NCBI GenBank assembly: GCA_948144175.1 | Contig: CANXME010002471.1 | Span: 62,001 to 126,000 of the forward strand | Direction: 5' to 3' | From: Closterium sp. NIES-65 | Taxonomy: Eukaryota > Streptophyta > Zygnematophyceae > Desmidiales > Closteriaceae | Length of the DNA: 64,000 nt | Part shown: positions 22,891 through 35,200 of the stretch, piece by piece | Numbering within the stretch: the stretch's first letter is position 1 | How the letters are laid out: the number at the start of each line of letters is the position of its first letter | The notes under the pieces: generated by a model | What the model saw: only the letters and a program-made list of their open reading frames with translations | What the model was told of the DNA's origin: nothing | Databases searched by the model: none | Position numbers and translations under genes: made by a program

Positions 22891-25800
22891 ATGGCGGGCA
22901 ACACCTCGGCGGTAGCTGGTGAATCTTCAGCCCAAGATCGTAGCGGCAGCCAAGATTCTGGTGTTTCTGCGCCAAGGGGAGCGCGAACAAGCCAGGGCTC
23001 GCTGATCAAGGAGGTGCTGAAAAACTTCACCGTCGAGAAGTTCAATGGTGAGGGCTATGATGATTGGGCCTGGAAAATGCAACTTTATTTCCGTCAAATC
23101 GGATTGCTGAAACTAATGATTGGGGAGGAGCCTAGACCGAGTGACCCCGCCCTTCAGGAAGATTGGGACGAGCGCGCCTCGGCTGGCTACTACTTGATGT
23201 CGCAGAGTTTGGAGCTGAACCAGCGTCACCACGTCATGCACCTGCTGCCGGAGGTTGAGTGCGGTCCGAAGGCGTGGACCGTGTTGAAGGAGCTGCACGC
23301 CCCGACCTCCGTTGTTGCAACATTGATGCTGGAGAGGGAGCTGTCCGCGTTGCGCCTGAGCGAGGGAGAGCCGGTGCAACCTGTCCTGGACAAATTGCGC
23401 GACCTCTACGCGAAGTTGGCGACCGCAGGAATCACCTACCCGGAGCAAACAAAGTGCTTGAAGATGCTCTCGCTGCTGCCGGAATCGTGGCTTCAATTTA
23501 CGAGCGGATTGAGCCTGCCGCAGAACCAGAGCTTGTGGACGCTCGAGTGGGTGCGGACGAAGATTCTGGAGGAGGACTTCCGTCGCCGCCAACTGAGGGG
23601 TGGAGACGACGGCAGCAGCGGCTACGGGATGCAAGGGAGCCGACGTGGCAAAGGACGTGGCTTCGGTGGTGCTGGACGCGGTGCAAAGAAAGACGACGAC
23701 TCCAACGACCAACAAGGAGGTACCGGTTGGGGTCGCGGTGCGAAATCTGGACGTGGGGGCAAGTCGGGTGCTGGTGGCAAAATGAAAGGGAGTTGCTGGT
23801 ATTGTGAGAAGGAAGGGCACCCCTGGTTTTTGTGCTATAAGAAACCCGATGGATGGACCCCCCAGAATCGTCACCAGGATGGCGGCGCGCGGAGGAACCA
23901 GAAAAACGGCGCCAACATGGTCGCTGATTCGTCCGACAACAACCCGAAGGGCAACGGCGGTGCGGAGAAGAAGAAGGAGCGCACCGCGGGCCAATTCTTC
24001 CATATGGGAGACAAGGGGGAGCAAGGAGACGCATCTGCTAAGGCTGGAGCAGAGCTGCACCCCCTGGACTATTGGGTGTTGGACACAGGCGCTGCTTGGA
24101 CAATGACGCCGCGCAAGGACCTGCTGGACGACGTACGCGCTGCACCGATTAATGAGGTGTGCTCTGCCTCTGGACACATGTTGAAGGTGGCTGGTGCGGG
24201 ACGAGCTGCATTTAAGGGAGCGGATGGCAAGCCGGTGGTGCTGCACGACGTTCTCCTCGTCCCCGACCTGAAGGCCAACCTCATCTCCCTCCGTAAGCTT
24301 GGCAAGGCTGGGGTGAACACCAACACGGATGGGGCTCGCACTTATAAGGGGAAGCTGGGCAATCGGGTGCTTTGGGATCTGCACGAGAGCAAGGACGTGT
24401 ACAGATCTATGTGGCAGCTGCCGGCGCTGGCGTGGCACGGTGGGGGGCAGGCTAGAGAGGGGTCTGCATCCCAGGGGGAGTGCAACGCCGTTGGAGGGGT
24501 TGGTGTGAAAGTGTCGGCCAGATCTGGGGAGACAGATTGGGCAACTGCACACCGACGTTTGGGGCATGTGGCAATGCCTTTGCTGAAGCAGCTGGAGAAG
24601 GATGGAGCCGTTAAGGGCTTAAAGCTGAACGGACAACCACCCGATGATAACTGTGAAATTTGCCTCCTTTCAAAGTTCACCCGTTTCCCCTTCCATAGTG
24701 TGGCTGGCAGGAGCAAAAAGCCGTTGGAGCTGGTCCACATGGACTTGGTGGGGCCGCTGCCGGTGCAAGGGCACAAGGGGGAGCGGTACTTCCTAACCAT
24801 AGTGGATGACTGGAGCAGGCTAATGTGGGCGTATCCGCTGAAGCAGAAAGATCACGCCGCCTCCACGATTCGGGACGATTGGCTGCCGTTCGTGGAGAAG
24901 CAAGCGGAGTGTGTGGTGAAGCGGATTAGGACAGATCGGGGTGGTGAGTTCCTTGGAGCTGAGATGACAGCCTGGCTCAAGAAGCAGGGCATCCAGAGGG
25001 AGCTGACCACGGCTTACACCCCACAGTCTAACGGTGTAGCAGAACGGGCGAACCGGACAATTCTGGAGACAGCTAGGGCGCTGCTCATAGAATCTGGGCT
25101 GGGCAACTTGATGTGGCCCCATGCTGTTCGGCACGCTACCGTCGCTAGGAACAGGGTACTCACAAAGGTTGGGGATGACTCGTGGGTGCCGTTGGAGAGG
25201 TGGCTTGGGAGGAAGCCGCCGGTTGACATGCTGCGGGTGTTCGGTTGCATGGCAGTCGCCCACGTCCCCAAGACCTACCGCAGTAAGTTGGGGGCGAGTG
25301 CAATCTGGTGTGTGCATTTGGGGCTGGCTGCTGAGAGCAAGGGATGGCTGTTGTGGGAGCCTTCCAAGGGTGTGTTGTTTGACAGCAGGGATGTGAAGTT
25401 TGTTGAGGGCATGATGTATGGGAGCTGGGAGAAACAGCCGGAGGCCAGGGTGTCCCAGCAGATGAAGCAGATTACCATGCAGCTGGACCTGACTCCTAGT
25501 GTGTGGGAGGAGGGAGAGGAGGCAGCTGCAGAGGGTGGTGATAAAGAGAAGGTGCAGGAGGCACCTGCTGGTGGAGGTGATGGTGTGGAGATTAGCGGTA
25601 GCACTAGTGGAGCTGCTGGATCCGAGGGAGGAGAGCAGCAGCAGGGGAAAACTAAGAAGCCGAAGGGTGTTATTATGAAGGGATGGGAGACACCCGTCTC
25701 CAGGCCAGGACGTACCCGTATGGCTACTAAGAAGCTGACTGCAGGAGCTGATGTAGCGGAGCAGCAGCTTGGGACCGAGGAGGCATTGCTGATTCTACCG

Positions 25801-27471
25801 CATGGCTATGACCCGGATGAGGAGGATGAGCCTGCGTACTGTTTTCTTGCCCCTGCACCAGAGGAACCAGCTAGCATGGAGGAGGCATTAGCTGGACCAG
25901 ATAGGGACAAATGGCTAGCTTCCAGGGATGCTGAGTACCAGAGCCTGCTGGAGAATGGGACTTGGGAACTAGTGGTGCTGCCTGAGGGAAAGAAAGCGGT
26001 ACAATGCAAGTGGGTGCTAAGGATCAAGACTGACGACAAGGGGCAGGTCACCATCTACAAGAGTAGGTTGGTGGCTAAGGGGTTTATGCAGAAGGAGAAG
26101 CGGGACTTCAATGAGATCTTTGCTCCCACTGCCAAACCCCCTACCCTTCGTGTCTTGTTGGCAGATGCAGCCGTTAGTGGGAAGTTCATTATCCAGATGG
26201 ACATATCAACGGCATTTCTCAACGGGATTTTAGAGGAGGAGGTGTTCATGACGCAGCCACCTGGGTATGAGGATGGTACGGGCAGGGTGTGCAAGCTGAA
26301 AAAGTCCATCTACGGCTTGAAGCAGGCGCCACGCTGCTGGTACCAGAAGTTGGCAGCTGTTTTAGAGGAGATGGGATTCAGAACCAGCAGCTGTGATGAG
26401 AGCCTCTTTCTCAAGGGGGAGGGGGAGAAGCTGGTGCTGTTTCTGGTCTATGTGGACGACATTCTTCTCTTTAGCAGCAGCATGAAGGAGATCCAGAAGG
26501 TGCAGCAGCAGCTGATGGAGAACTTCAAGTGCAAGAACCTTGGGGAGGTAAAGTACTACCTCGGGATGCACGTGGAGAGGGATCTGGATCACAGGTGGTT
26601 GAAGCTGCACCAGGAGAAGTTCATCAAGGAGCTTGGGGAGAAGTACGGAATTGAGAATGAGCGCAAGGTTGCAACTCCCCTGCCAGCAGAATTCAGGCTT
26701 GTGAAAGCTGCAGAGGATGAAGGGGTTGAAGCCGAGGAGCAGCAGCAATTTCAGTCCTTGGTGGGCAGCCTCTTGTTTGCAGCAGTTCACACGAGACCCG
26801 ACATCTCTTTCTCGGTTGGGCAGCTGGCTAGGGTAGTGCAGAATCCATCAGAGGAGCAGGTGGATGCAGCTGAGCGTGTGGTGAAGTATCTGAACTCTCA
26901 CCCAAGCATTGGAGTTCAATACTCCGCATCTGCACAGGTGAAGCAGAAAGGGGTTGAGGTGCTGAAAGAGAAGGGGGAGAGGCTTGGAGAAGGCAAGCTT
27001 TTTCTCACTTGCTTTACTGATGCTACGTGGGCCTCTGAGAAGAAGGATTCCTCATCTGTGGGAGGATACATCTGCGTAGTTGGGGGAGGACCGGTTAGTT
27101 GGAGGTCAAAGAAGCAGACGGAGACAGCACTCTCTTCCGTGGAATCAGAGTACATGGCGATGTTCCATGGGGTGAAGGAGGTGATTTGGCTGAGGAGGCT
27201 GTTGGAGGAGATTGGCCAGGAGCAAAAGGTTGCTACGCCGCTGTTTTGTGATAGCAAGGGAGCTCTTGGGATGGCCAGGAACGCTGTGCTTCATGGGCTG
27301 AATAAGCACATGCGTATCAAGTGGCACTGGCTGCGTAAGGAGGTGAAGAGGGGGACGGTGAATCCGATCTACATCAAGACTCACCAGCAGCCAGCAGACT
27401 TCCTCACCAAGAGGCTTGCGGATGAGTCTCATTGGCGTTGTGTGCGCATGAGTGGAATGAGCATGAACTAG
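22891..27471 (+). CDS. E3 gag-pol polyprotein (Ty1/copia), intact, 1,526 aa
   Basis: One frame encodes the whole copia order. Gag spans about residues 45-235, followed by a Gly/Arg-rich RNA-binding stretch and a zinc knuckle (C302, C305, H310, C315). The aspartic protease motif DTGA starts at D398. Integrase has its zinc site at H554, H559, C588, C591 and a DD35E core at D618, D682 and E718. Reverse transcriptase spans about 1025-1268 with D1104 and YVDD at 1187-1190. RNase H has D1377, E1418, D1454 and ends near the QQPADFLTK motif. Integrase before RT marks copia, not gypsy. The ATG at 22891 is 31 bases after the primer site and is the first of the frame. No frameshift separates gag from pol, so the gag excess usually needed must come from another mechanism. 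All expected catalytic residues are present. Confidence 0.96.
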   Translation: MAGNTSAVAGESSAQDRSGSQDSGVSAPRGARTSQGSLIKEVLKNFTVEKFNGEGYDDWAWKMQLYFRQIGLLKLMIGEEPRPSDPALQEDWDERASAGYYLMSQSLELNQRHHVMHLLPEVECGPKAWTVLKELHAPTSVVATLMLERELSALRLSEGEPVQPVLDKLRDLYAKLATAGITYPEQTKCLKMLSLLPESWLQFTSGLSLPQNQSLWTLEWVRTKILEEDFRRRQLRGGDDGSSGYGMQGSRRGKGRGFGGAGRGAKKDDDSNDQQGGTGWGRGAKSGRGGKSGAGGKMKGSCWYCEKEGHPWFLCYKKPDGWTPQNRHQDGGARRNQKNGANMVADSSDNNPKGNGGAEKKKERTAGQFFHMGDKGEQGDASAKAGAELHPLDYWVLDTGAAWTMTPRKDLLDDVRAAPINEVCSASGHMLKVAGAGRAAFKGADGKPVVLHDVLLVPDLKANLISLRKLGKAGVNTNTDGARTYKGKLGNRVLWDLHESKDVYRSMWQLPALAWHGGGQAREGSASQGECNAVGGVGVKVSARSGETDWATAHRRLGHVAMPLLKQLEKDGAVKGLKLNGQPPDDNCEICLLSKFTRFPFHSVAGRSKKPLELVHMDLVGPLPVQGHKGERYFLTIVDDWSRLMWAYPLKQKDHAASTIRDDWLPFVEKQAECVVKRIRTDRGGEFLGAEMTAWLKKQGIQRELTTAYTPQSNGVAERANRTILETARALLIESGLGNLMWPHAVRHATVARNRVLTKVGDDSWVPLERWLGRKPPVDMLRVFGCMAVAHVPKTYRSKLGASAIWCVHLGLAAESKGWLLWEPSKGVLFDSRDVKFVEGMMYGSWEKQPEARVSQQMKQITMQLDLTPSVWEEGEEAAAEGGDKEKVQEAPAGGGDGVEISGSTSGAAGSEGGEQQQGKTKKPKGVIMKGWETPVSRPGRTRMATKKLTAGADVAEQQLGTEEALLILPHGYDPDEEDEPAYCFLAPAPEEPASMEEALAGPDRDKWLASRDAEYQSLLENGTWELVVLPEGKKAVQCKWVLRIKTDDKGQVTIYKSRLVAKGFMQKEKRDFNEIFAPTAKPPTLRVLLADAAVSGKFIIQMDISTAFLNGILEEEVFMTQPPGYEDGTGRVCKLKKSIYGLKQAPRCWYQKLAAVLEEMGFRTSSCDESLFLKGEGEKLVLFLVYVDDILLFSSSMKEIQKVQQQLMENFKCKNLGEVKYYLGMHVERDLDHRWLKLHQEKFIKELGEKYGIENERKVATPLPAEFRLVKAAEDEGVEAEEQQQFQSLVGSLLFAAVHTRPDISFSVGQLARVVQNPSEEQVDAAERVVKYLNSHPSIGVQYSASAQVKQKGVEVLKEKGERLGEGKLFLTCFTDATWASEKKDSSSVGGYICVVGGGPVSWRSKKQTETALSSVESEYMAMFHGVKEVIWLRRLLEEIGQEQKVATPLFCDSKGALGMARNAVLHGLNKHMRIKWHWLRKEVKRGTVNPIYIKTHQQPADFLTKRLADESHWRCVRMSGMSMN

Positions 27472-27500
27472 TATGGAATGATGGGGATGCAGCCGGCAGG

Positions 27501-27513
27501 CTGAGGGGGAGTG
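27501..27513 (+). other. E3 polypurine tract
   Basis: CTGAGGGGGAGTG immediately before the 3' LTR; primes plus-strand synthesis. Confidence 0.88.
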
Positions 27514-28607
27514 TGTTGGGTGCAAATTCACATTGCACGACATCCTGCCGTCTGTTTGTACGAGTATGCGTGTGCGAATGCATTTGCGTGTGAATGGTAT
27601 GTTTGTGTGTTTGTTTGCTTTCGCAATTTTTCGCTTGAAGCATTTGCAGGTACTCGCACAATGTGCGCTTCGGCATAACATTGTACGCGCTATGAACAGT
27701 ACAAGCAGAAAGGACGAGCTTGCAAAGGAACCCAAGATGGAAGCTTTGCGGTTCAACTTACTTGATTGCGCAGATTCAGTTCTATCCAACTCGAAATTGT
27801 ACTGTTTTGTTTGGTTGACTATAGTGTAGCAGGGCAGGCACTATAGGGGTACAATTTAGGTGAAGGTTGGATGTTGTTTGTCTGTATCTGCATGCTACAG
27901 GGCCAGGGGAAACCAGCGGAACCAGCATTTGGCTGGTTGGGCAAAGACAAAACAGGTTCTGTTTTTAGGACCTGAACCTGGTTGTTGTTTTCCCAGGTTG
28001 GAAAAACAGAACCAGAGGTTGTTCACCAACCTATCACCTGCTATTTTGTTCAGCCAGGTTGGTTCTGTTGCTTGGAATTATTTGGGATCATCCCTGGTTG
28101 TTCCCAGGTTGATTCCCAAGGTCCTTGCTAGCTAGAGCTATTTATTCCTTCTCTGTTTGTACCTGAATATAGTGAAATTGATTCAAGCGAATTCCTTCCT
28201 TGTTGGAATTTCTTTTCTACGCGGTGCGATGGCGGAATGCTACCCGAGTCAACGCTAGTACGCTAGCACTCCAACGCTAGGCTAACGCTGTCCGAGCCAT
28301 AACTTCGTAATGGCAGAACTTTTCGCGAGGCAACTTGGCTTATTTTAAAGCTCTTAGAGTGAGCTTCGATATAGGAAATTCTCAGCTTAATCCGATCGAC
28401 GGTCTGCTCGATACGCTGCGCGACGTTCAAGGTACTCTTGCTGTTTTGACTAAGTCCCTCTTGATCCCTCTCTCTACAAACTTGGACCCGAGGATAGGGG
28501 CTGGTCTTGTACCAGGCACCCAAGGACCCTTGGAGGTGACCCCGAGGAGAGGTTTTAAGTGTGATAAAGTCTTAATAGCTTGAGTTTATTAGGCCCTTAC
28601 ACCAACA
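27514..28607 (+). repeat. E3 3' LTR, 1,094 bp
   Basis: Same length as the 5' LTR. The three differences seen by eye are all C to T on the plus strand in this copy (near 27720, 28202 and 28230), two of them at CpG. Confidence 0.95.
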
Positions 28608-31094
28608 CTCCTCGTCCCCGACCTGAAGGCCAACCTCATCTCCCTCCGTAAGCTTGGCAAGGCTGGGGTGAACACCAACACGGATGGGGCTCGCACTTAT
28701 AAGGGGAAGCTGGGCAATCGGGTGCTTTGGGATCTGCACGAGAGCAAGGACGTGTACAGATCTATGTGGCAGCTGCCGGCGCTGGCGTGGCACGGTGGGG
28801 GGCAGGCTGGAGAGGGGTCTGCATCCCAGGGGGAGTGCAACGCCGTTGGAGGGGTTGGTGTGAAAGTGTCGGCCAGATCTGGGGAGACAGATTGGGCAAC
28901 TGCACACCGACGTTTGGGGCATGTGGCAATGCCTTTGCTGAAGCAGCTGGAGAAGGATGGAGCCGTTAAGGGCTTAAAGCTGAACGGACAACCACCCGAT
29001 GATAACTGTGAAATTTGCCTCCTTTCAAAGTTCACCCGTTTCCCCTTCCATAGTGTGGCTGGCAGGAGCAAAAAGCCGTTGGAGCTGGTCCACATGGACT
29101 TGGTGGGGCCGCTGCCGGTGCAAGGGCACAAGGGGGAGCGGTACTTCCTAACCATAGTGGATGACTGGAGCAGGCTAATGTGGGCGTATCCGCTGAAGCA
29201 GAAAGATCACGCCGCCTCCACGATTCGGGACGATTGGCTGCCGTTCGTGGAGAAGCAAGCGGAGTGTGTGGTGAAGCGGATTAGGACAGATCGGGGTGGT
29301 GAGTTCCTTGGAGCTGAGATGACGGCCTGGCTCAAGAAGCAGGGCATCCAGAGGGAGCTGACCACGGCTTACACCCCACAGTCCAACGGTGTAGCAGAAC
29401 GGGCGAACCGGACAATTCTGGAGACAGCTAGGGCGCTGCTCATAGAATCTGGGCTGGGCAACTTGATGTGGCCCCATGCTGTTCGGCACGCTACCGTCGC
29501 TAGGAACAGGGTACTCACAAAGGTTGGGGATGACTCGTGGGTGCCGTTGGAGAGGTGGCTTGGGAGGAAGCCGCCGGTGGACATGCTGAGGGTGTTCGGT
29601 TGCATGGCAGTCGCCCACGTTCCCAAGACCTATCGCAGTAAGTTGGGGGCGAGTGCAATCTGGTGTGTGCATTTGGGGCTGGCTGCTGAGAGCAAGGGAT
29701 GGCTGCTGTGGGAGCCTTCCAAGGGTGTGTTGTTTGACAGCAGGGATGTGAAGTTTGTTGAGGGCATGATGTATGGGAGCTGGGAGAAACAGCCGGAGGC
29801 CAGGGTGTCCCAGCAGATGGAGCAGATTACCATGCAGCTGGACCTGACTCCTAGTGTGTGGGAGGAGGGAGAGGAGGCAGCTGCAGAGGGTGGTGATAAA
29901 GAGAAGGTGCAGGAGGCACCTGCTGGTGGAGGTGATGGTGTGGAGATTAGCGGTAGCACTAGTGGAGCTGCTGGATCCGAGGGAGGAGAGCAGCAGCAGG
30001 GGAAAACTAAGAAGCCGAAGGGTGTTATTATGAAGGGATGGGAGACACCCGTCTCCAGGCCAGGACGTACCCGTATGGCTACTAAGAAGCTGACTGCAGG
30101 AGCTGATGTAGCGGAGCAGCAGCTTGGGACCGAGGAGGCATTGCTGATTCTACCGCATGGCTATGACCCGGATGAGGAGGATCAACCTGCGTACTGTTTT
30201 CTTGCCCCTGCACCAGAGGAACCAGCTAGCATGGAGGAGGCATTAGCTGGACCAGATAGGGACAAATGGCTAGCTTCCAGGGATGCTGAGTACCAGAGCC
30301 TGCTGGAGAATGGGACTTGGGAACTAGTGGTGCTGCCTGAGGGAAAGAAAGCGGTACAATGCAAGTGGGTGCTAAGGATCAAGACTGACGACAAGGGGCA
30401 GGTCACCATCTACAAGAGTAGGTTGGTGGCTAAGGGGTTTATGCAGAAGGAGAAGCGGGACTTCAATGAGATCTTTGCTCCCACTGCCAAACCCCCTACC
30501 CTTCGTGTCTTGTTGGCAGATGCAGCCGTTAGTGGGAAGTTCATTATCCAGATGGACATATCAACGGCATTTCTCAACGGGATTTTAGAGGAGGAGGTGT
30601 TCATGACGCAGCCACCTGGGTATGAGGATGGTACGGGCAGGGTGTGCAAGCTGAAAAAGTCCATCTACGGCTTGAAGCAGGCGCCACGCTGCTGGTACCA
30701 GAAGTTGGCAGCTGTTTTAGAGGAGATGGGATTCAGGACCAGCAGCTGTGATGAGAGCCTCTTTCTCAAGGGGGAGGGGGAGAAGCTGGTGCTGTTTCTG
30801 GTCTATGTGGACGACATTCTTCTCTTTAGCAGCAGCATGAAGGAGATCCAGAAGGTGCAGCAGCAGCTGATGGAGAACTTCAAGTGCAAGAACCTTGGGG
30901 AGGTAAAGTACTACCTCGGGATGCACGTGGAGAGGGATCTGGATCACAGGTGGTTGAAGCTGCACCAGGAGAAGTTCATCAAGGAGCTTGGGGAGAAGTA
31001 CGGAATTGAGAATGAGCGCAAGGTTGCAACTCCCCTGCCAGCAGAATTCAAGCTTGTGAAAGCTGCAGAGGATGAAGGGGTTGAAGCCGAGGAG
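28608..31094 (+). pseudogene. E2 pol, 3' part (integrase and RT), truncated
   Basis: After the duplicated CTCCT the E2 frame resumes and runs without a stop from residue 456 to residue 1283 (VEAEE). It covers the integrase zinc site and DD35E core and the reverse transcriptase with YVDD. It ends abruptly at the E4 LTR at 31095. The missing RNase H and 3' LTR of E2 are not found on the far side of E4. The frame appears to run on to 31130 only by reading into LTR sequence. With E3 removed, this would be an open but 3'-truncated gag-pol. Confidence 0.93.
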
Positions 31095-32187
31095 TGTTGG
31101 TGTAAGGGCCTAATAAACTCAAGCTATTAAGACTTTATCACACTTAAAACCTCTCCTCGGGGTCACCTCCAAGGGTCCTTGGGTGCCTGGTACAAGACCA
31201 GCCCCTATCCTCGGGTCCGAGTTTGTAGAGAGAGGAATCAAGAGGGACTTAGTCAAAACAGCAAGAGTACCTTGAACGTCGCGCAGCGTATCGTGCAGAC
31301 CGTCGATCGGATTAAGCTGAGAATTTCCTATATCGAAGCTCACTCTAAGAGCTTTAAAATAAGCCAAGTTGCCTCGCGAAAAGTTCTGCCATTACGAAGT
31401 TATGGCTCGGACAGCGTTAGCCTAGCGTTGGAGTGCTAGCGTACTAGCGTTGACTCGGGTAGCATTCCGCCGTCGCACCGCGTAGACAAGAAATTCCAGC
31501 AAGGAAGGAATTCGCTTGAATCAATTTCACTATATTCAGGTACAAACAGAGAAGGAATAAATAGCTCTAGCTAGCAAGGACCTTGGGAATCAACCTGGGA
31601 ACAACCAGGGATGATCCCAAATAATTCCAAGCAACAGAACCAACCTGGCTGAACAAAATAGCAGGTGATAGGTTGGTGAACAACCTCTGGTTCTGTTTTT
31701 CCAACCTGGGAAAACAACAACCAGGTTCAGGTCCTAAAAACAGAACCTGTTTTGTCTTTGCCCAACCAGCCAAATGCTGGTTCCGCTGGTTTCCCCTGGC
31801 CCTGTAGCATGCAGATACAGACAAACAACATCCAACCTTCACCTAAATTGTACCCCTATAGTGCCTGCCCTGCTACACTATAGTCAACCAAACAAAACAG
31901 TACAATTTCGAGTTGGATAGAACTGAATCTGCGCAATCAAGTAAGCCGAACCGCAAAGCTTCCATCTTGGGTTCCTTTGCGAGCTCGTCCTTTCTGCTTG
32001 TACTGTTCATAGCGCGTACAATGTTATGCCGAAGCGCACATTTTGCGAGTACCTGCAAATGCTTCAAGCGAAAATTGCGAAAGCAAACAAACACACAAAC
32101 ATACCATTCACACGCAAATGCATTCGCACACGCATACTCGTACAAACAGACGGCAGGATGTCGTGCAATGTGAATTTGCACCCAACA
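31095..32187 (-). repeat. E4 3' LTR, 1,093 bp
   Basis: Complete, in minus orientation. It carries CTGAACAAAA, the variant of both E3 LTRs, and GTAAGCCGAACC. Confidence 0.95.
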
Positions 32188-32200
32188 CACTCCCCCTCAG
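32188..32200 (-). other. E4 polypurine tract
   Basis: CACTCCCCCTCAG on plus, the reverse complement of the family tract, next to the 3' LTR. Confidence 0.88.
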
Positions 32201-32229
32201 CCTGCCGGCTGCATCCCCATCATTCCATA

Positions 32230-35200
32230 CTAGTTCATGCTCATTCCACTCATGCGCACACAACGCCAATGAGACTCATCCGCAAGCCTCTTGGTGAGGA
32301 AGTCCGCTGGCTGCTGGTGAGTCTTGATGTAGATCGGATTCACCGTCCCCCTCTTCACCTCCTTACGCAGCCAGTGCCACTTGATACGCATGTGCTTATT
32401 CAGCCCATGAAGCACAGCGTTCCTGGCCATCCCAAGAGCTCCCTTGCTATCACAAAACAGCGGCGTAGCAACCTTTTGCTCCTGGCCAATCTCCTCCAAC
32501 AGCCTCCTCAGCCAAATCACCTCCTTCACCCCATGGAACATCGCCATGTACTCTGATTCCACGGAAGAGAGTGCTGTCTCCGTCTGCTTCTTTGACCTCC
32601 AACTAACCGGTCCTCCCCCAACTACGCAGATGTATCCTCCCACAGATGAGGAATCCTCCTTCTCAGAGGCCCACGTAGCGTCAGTAAAGCAAGTGAGAAA
32701 AAGCTTGCCTTCTCCAAGCCTCTCCCCCTTCTCTTTCAGCACCTCAACCCCTTTCTGCTTCACCTGTGCAGATGCGGAGTATTGAACTCCAATGCTTGGG
32801 TGAGAGTTCAGATACTTCACCACACGCTCAGCTGCATCCACCTGCTCCTCTGATGGATTCTGCACTACCCTAGCCAGCTGCCCAACCGAGAAAGAGATGT
32901 CGGGTCTCGTGTGAACTGCTGCATACAAGAGGCTGCCCACCAAGGACTGAAATTGCTGCTGCTCCTCGGCTTCAACCCCTTCATCCTCTGCAGCTTTCAC
33001 AAGCTTGAATTCTGCTGGCAGGGGAGTTGCAACCTTGCGCTCATTCTCAATTCCGTACTTCTCCCCAAGCTCCTTGATGAACTTCTCCTGGTGCAGCTTC
33101 AACCACCTGTGATCCAGATCCCTCTCCACGTGCATCCCGAGGTAGTACTTTACCTCCCCAAGGTTCTTGCACTTGAAGTTCTCCATCAGCTGCTGCTGCA
33201 CCTTCTGGATCTCCTTCATGCTGCTGCTAAAGAAAAGAATGTCGTCCACATAGACCAGAAACAGCACCAGCTTCTCCCCCTCCCCCTTGAGAAAGAGGCT
33301 CTCATCACAGCTGCTGGTCCTGAATCCCATTTCCTCTAAAACAGCTGCCAACTTCTGGTACCAGCAGCGTGGCGCCTGCTTCAAGCCGTAGATGGACTTT
33401 TTCAGCTTGCACACCCTGCCCGTACCATCCTCATACCCAGGTGGCTGCGTCATGAACACCTCCTCCTCTAAAATCCCATTGAGGAATGCCGTTGATATAT
33501 CCATCTGGATAATGAACTTCCCACTAACGGCTGCATCTGCCAACAAGACACGAAGGGTAGGGGGTTTGGCAGTGGGAGCAAAGATCTCATTGAAGTCCCG
33601 CTTCTCCTTCTGCATAAACCCCTTAGCCACCAACCTACTCTTGTAGATGGTGACCTGCCCCTTGTCGTCAGTCTTGATCCTTAGCACCCACTTGCATTGT
33701 ACCGCTTTCTTTCCCTCAGGCAGCACCACTAGTTCCCAAGTCCCATTCTCCAGCAGGCTCTGGTATTCAGCATCCCTGGAAGCTAGCCATTTGTCCCTAT
33801 CTGGTCCAGCTAATGCCTCCTCCATGCTAGCTGGTTCCTCTGGTGCAGGGGCAAGAAAACAGTACGCAGGTTGATCCTCCTCATCCGGGTCATAGCCATG
33901 CGGTAGAATCAGCAATGCCTCCTCGGTCCCAAGCTGCTGCTCCGCTACATCAGCTCCTGCAGTCAGCTTCTTAGTAGCCATACGGGTACGTCCTGGCCTG
34001 GAGACGGGTGTCTCCCATCCCTTCATAACGACACCCTTCGGCTTCTTAGTTTTCCCCTGCTGCTGCTCTCCTCCCTCGGATCCAGCAGCTCCACTAGTGC
34101 TACCGCTAGTCTCCACACCATTGTTTTTACCGGCAGGTGCCTCCTGCACCTTCTCTTTATCACCACCCTCTGCAGCTGCCTCCTCTCCCTCCTCCCACAC
34201 ACTAGGAGTCAGGTCCAGCTGCATGGTAATCTGCTTCATCTGCTGGGACACCCTGGCCTCCGGCTGTTTCTCCCAGCTCCCATACATCATGCCCTCAACA
34301 AACTTCACATCCCTGCTGTCAAACAACACACCCTTGGAAGGCTCCCACAGCAGCCATCCCTTGCTTTCAGCAGCCAGCCCCAAATGTACACACCAGATTG
34401 CACTCGCCCCCAACTTACTGCGGTAGGTCTTGGGAACGTGGGCGACTGCCATGCAACCGAACACCCTCAGCATGTCCACCGGCGGCTTCCTCCCAAGCCA
34501 CCTCTCCAACGGCACCCACGAGTCATCCCCAACCTTTGTGAGTACCCTGTTCCTAGCGACGGTAGCGTGCCGAACAGCATGGGGCCACATCAAGTTGCCC
34601 AGCCCAGATTCTATGAGCAGCGCCCTAGCTGTCTCCAGAATTGTCCGGTTCGCCCGTTCTGCTACACCGTTGGACTGTGGGGTGTAAGCCGTGGTCAGCT
34701 CCCTCTGGATGCCCTGCTTCTTGAGCCAGGCCGTCATCTCAGCTCCAAGGAACTCACCACCCCGATCTGTCCTAATCCGCTTCACCACACACTCCGCTTG
34801 CTTCTCCACGAACGGCAGCCAATCGTCCCGAATCGTGGAGGCGGCGTGATCTTTCTGCTTCAGCGGATACGCCCACATTAGCCTGCTCCAGTCATCCACT
34901 ATGGTTAGGAAGTACCGCTCCCCCTTGTGCCCTTGCACCGGCAGCGGCCCCACCAAGTCCATGTGGACCAGCTCCAACGGCTTTTTGCTCCTGCCAGCCA
35001 CACTATGGAAGGGGAAACGGGTGAACTTTGAAAGGAGGCAAATTTCACAGTTATCATCGGGTGGTTGTCCGTTCAGCTTTAAGCCCTTAACGGCTCCATC
35101 CTTCTCCAGCTGCTTCAGCAAAGGCATTGCCACATGCCCCAAACGTCGGTGTGCAGTTGCCCAATCTGTCTCCCCAGATCTGGCCGACACTTTCACACCA

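Larger units (their letters stand above)
21751..28607 (+). mobile_element. E3: complete family A Ty1/copia element, 6,857 bp, TSD CTCCT
   Basis: Two 1,094-bp LTRs flank a primer site, one uninterrupted 1,526-codon gag-pol frame and a polypurine tract. CTCCT at 21746-21750 is repeated at 28608-28612. By eye the LTRs differ at three positions, so the insertion is recent. It sits in the protease-integrase spacer of E2 in the same orientation. All parts needed for autonomous movement seem present. Confidence 0.97.

Noticed and set aside
23259-23807. A 182-codon second-frame product over gag, seen in several copies
   Set aside because: It tracks gag codons in an alternative frame, is arginine-rich from the Gly/Arg-coding DNA, and has no independent conservation that I can show.
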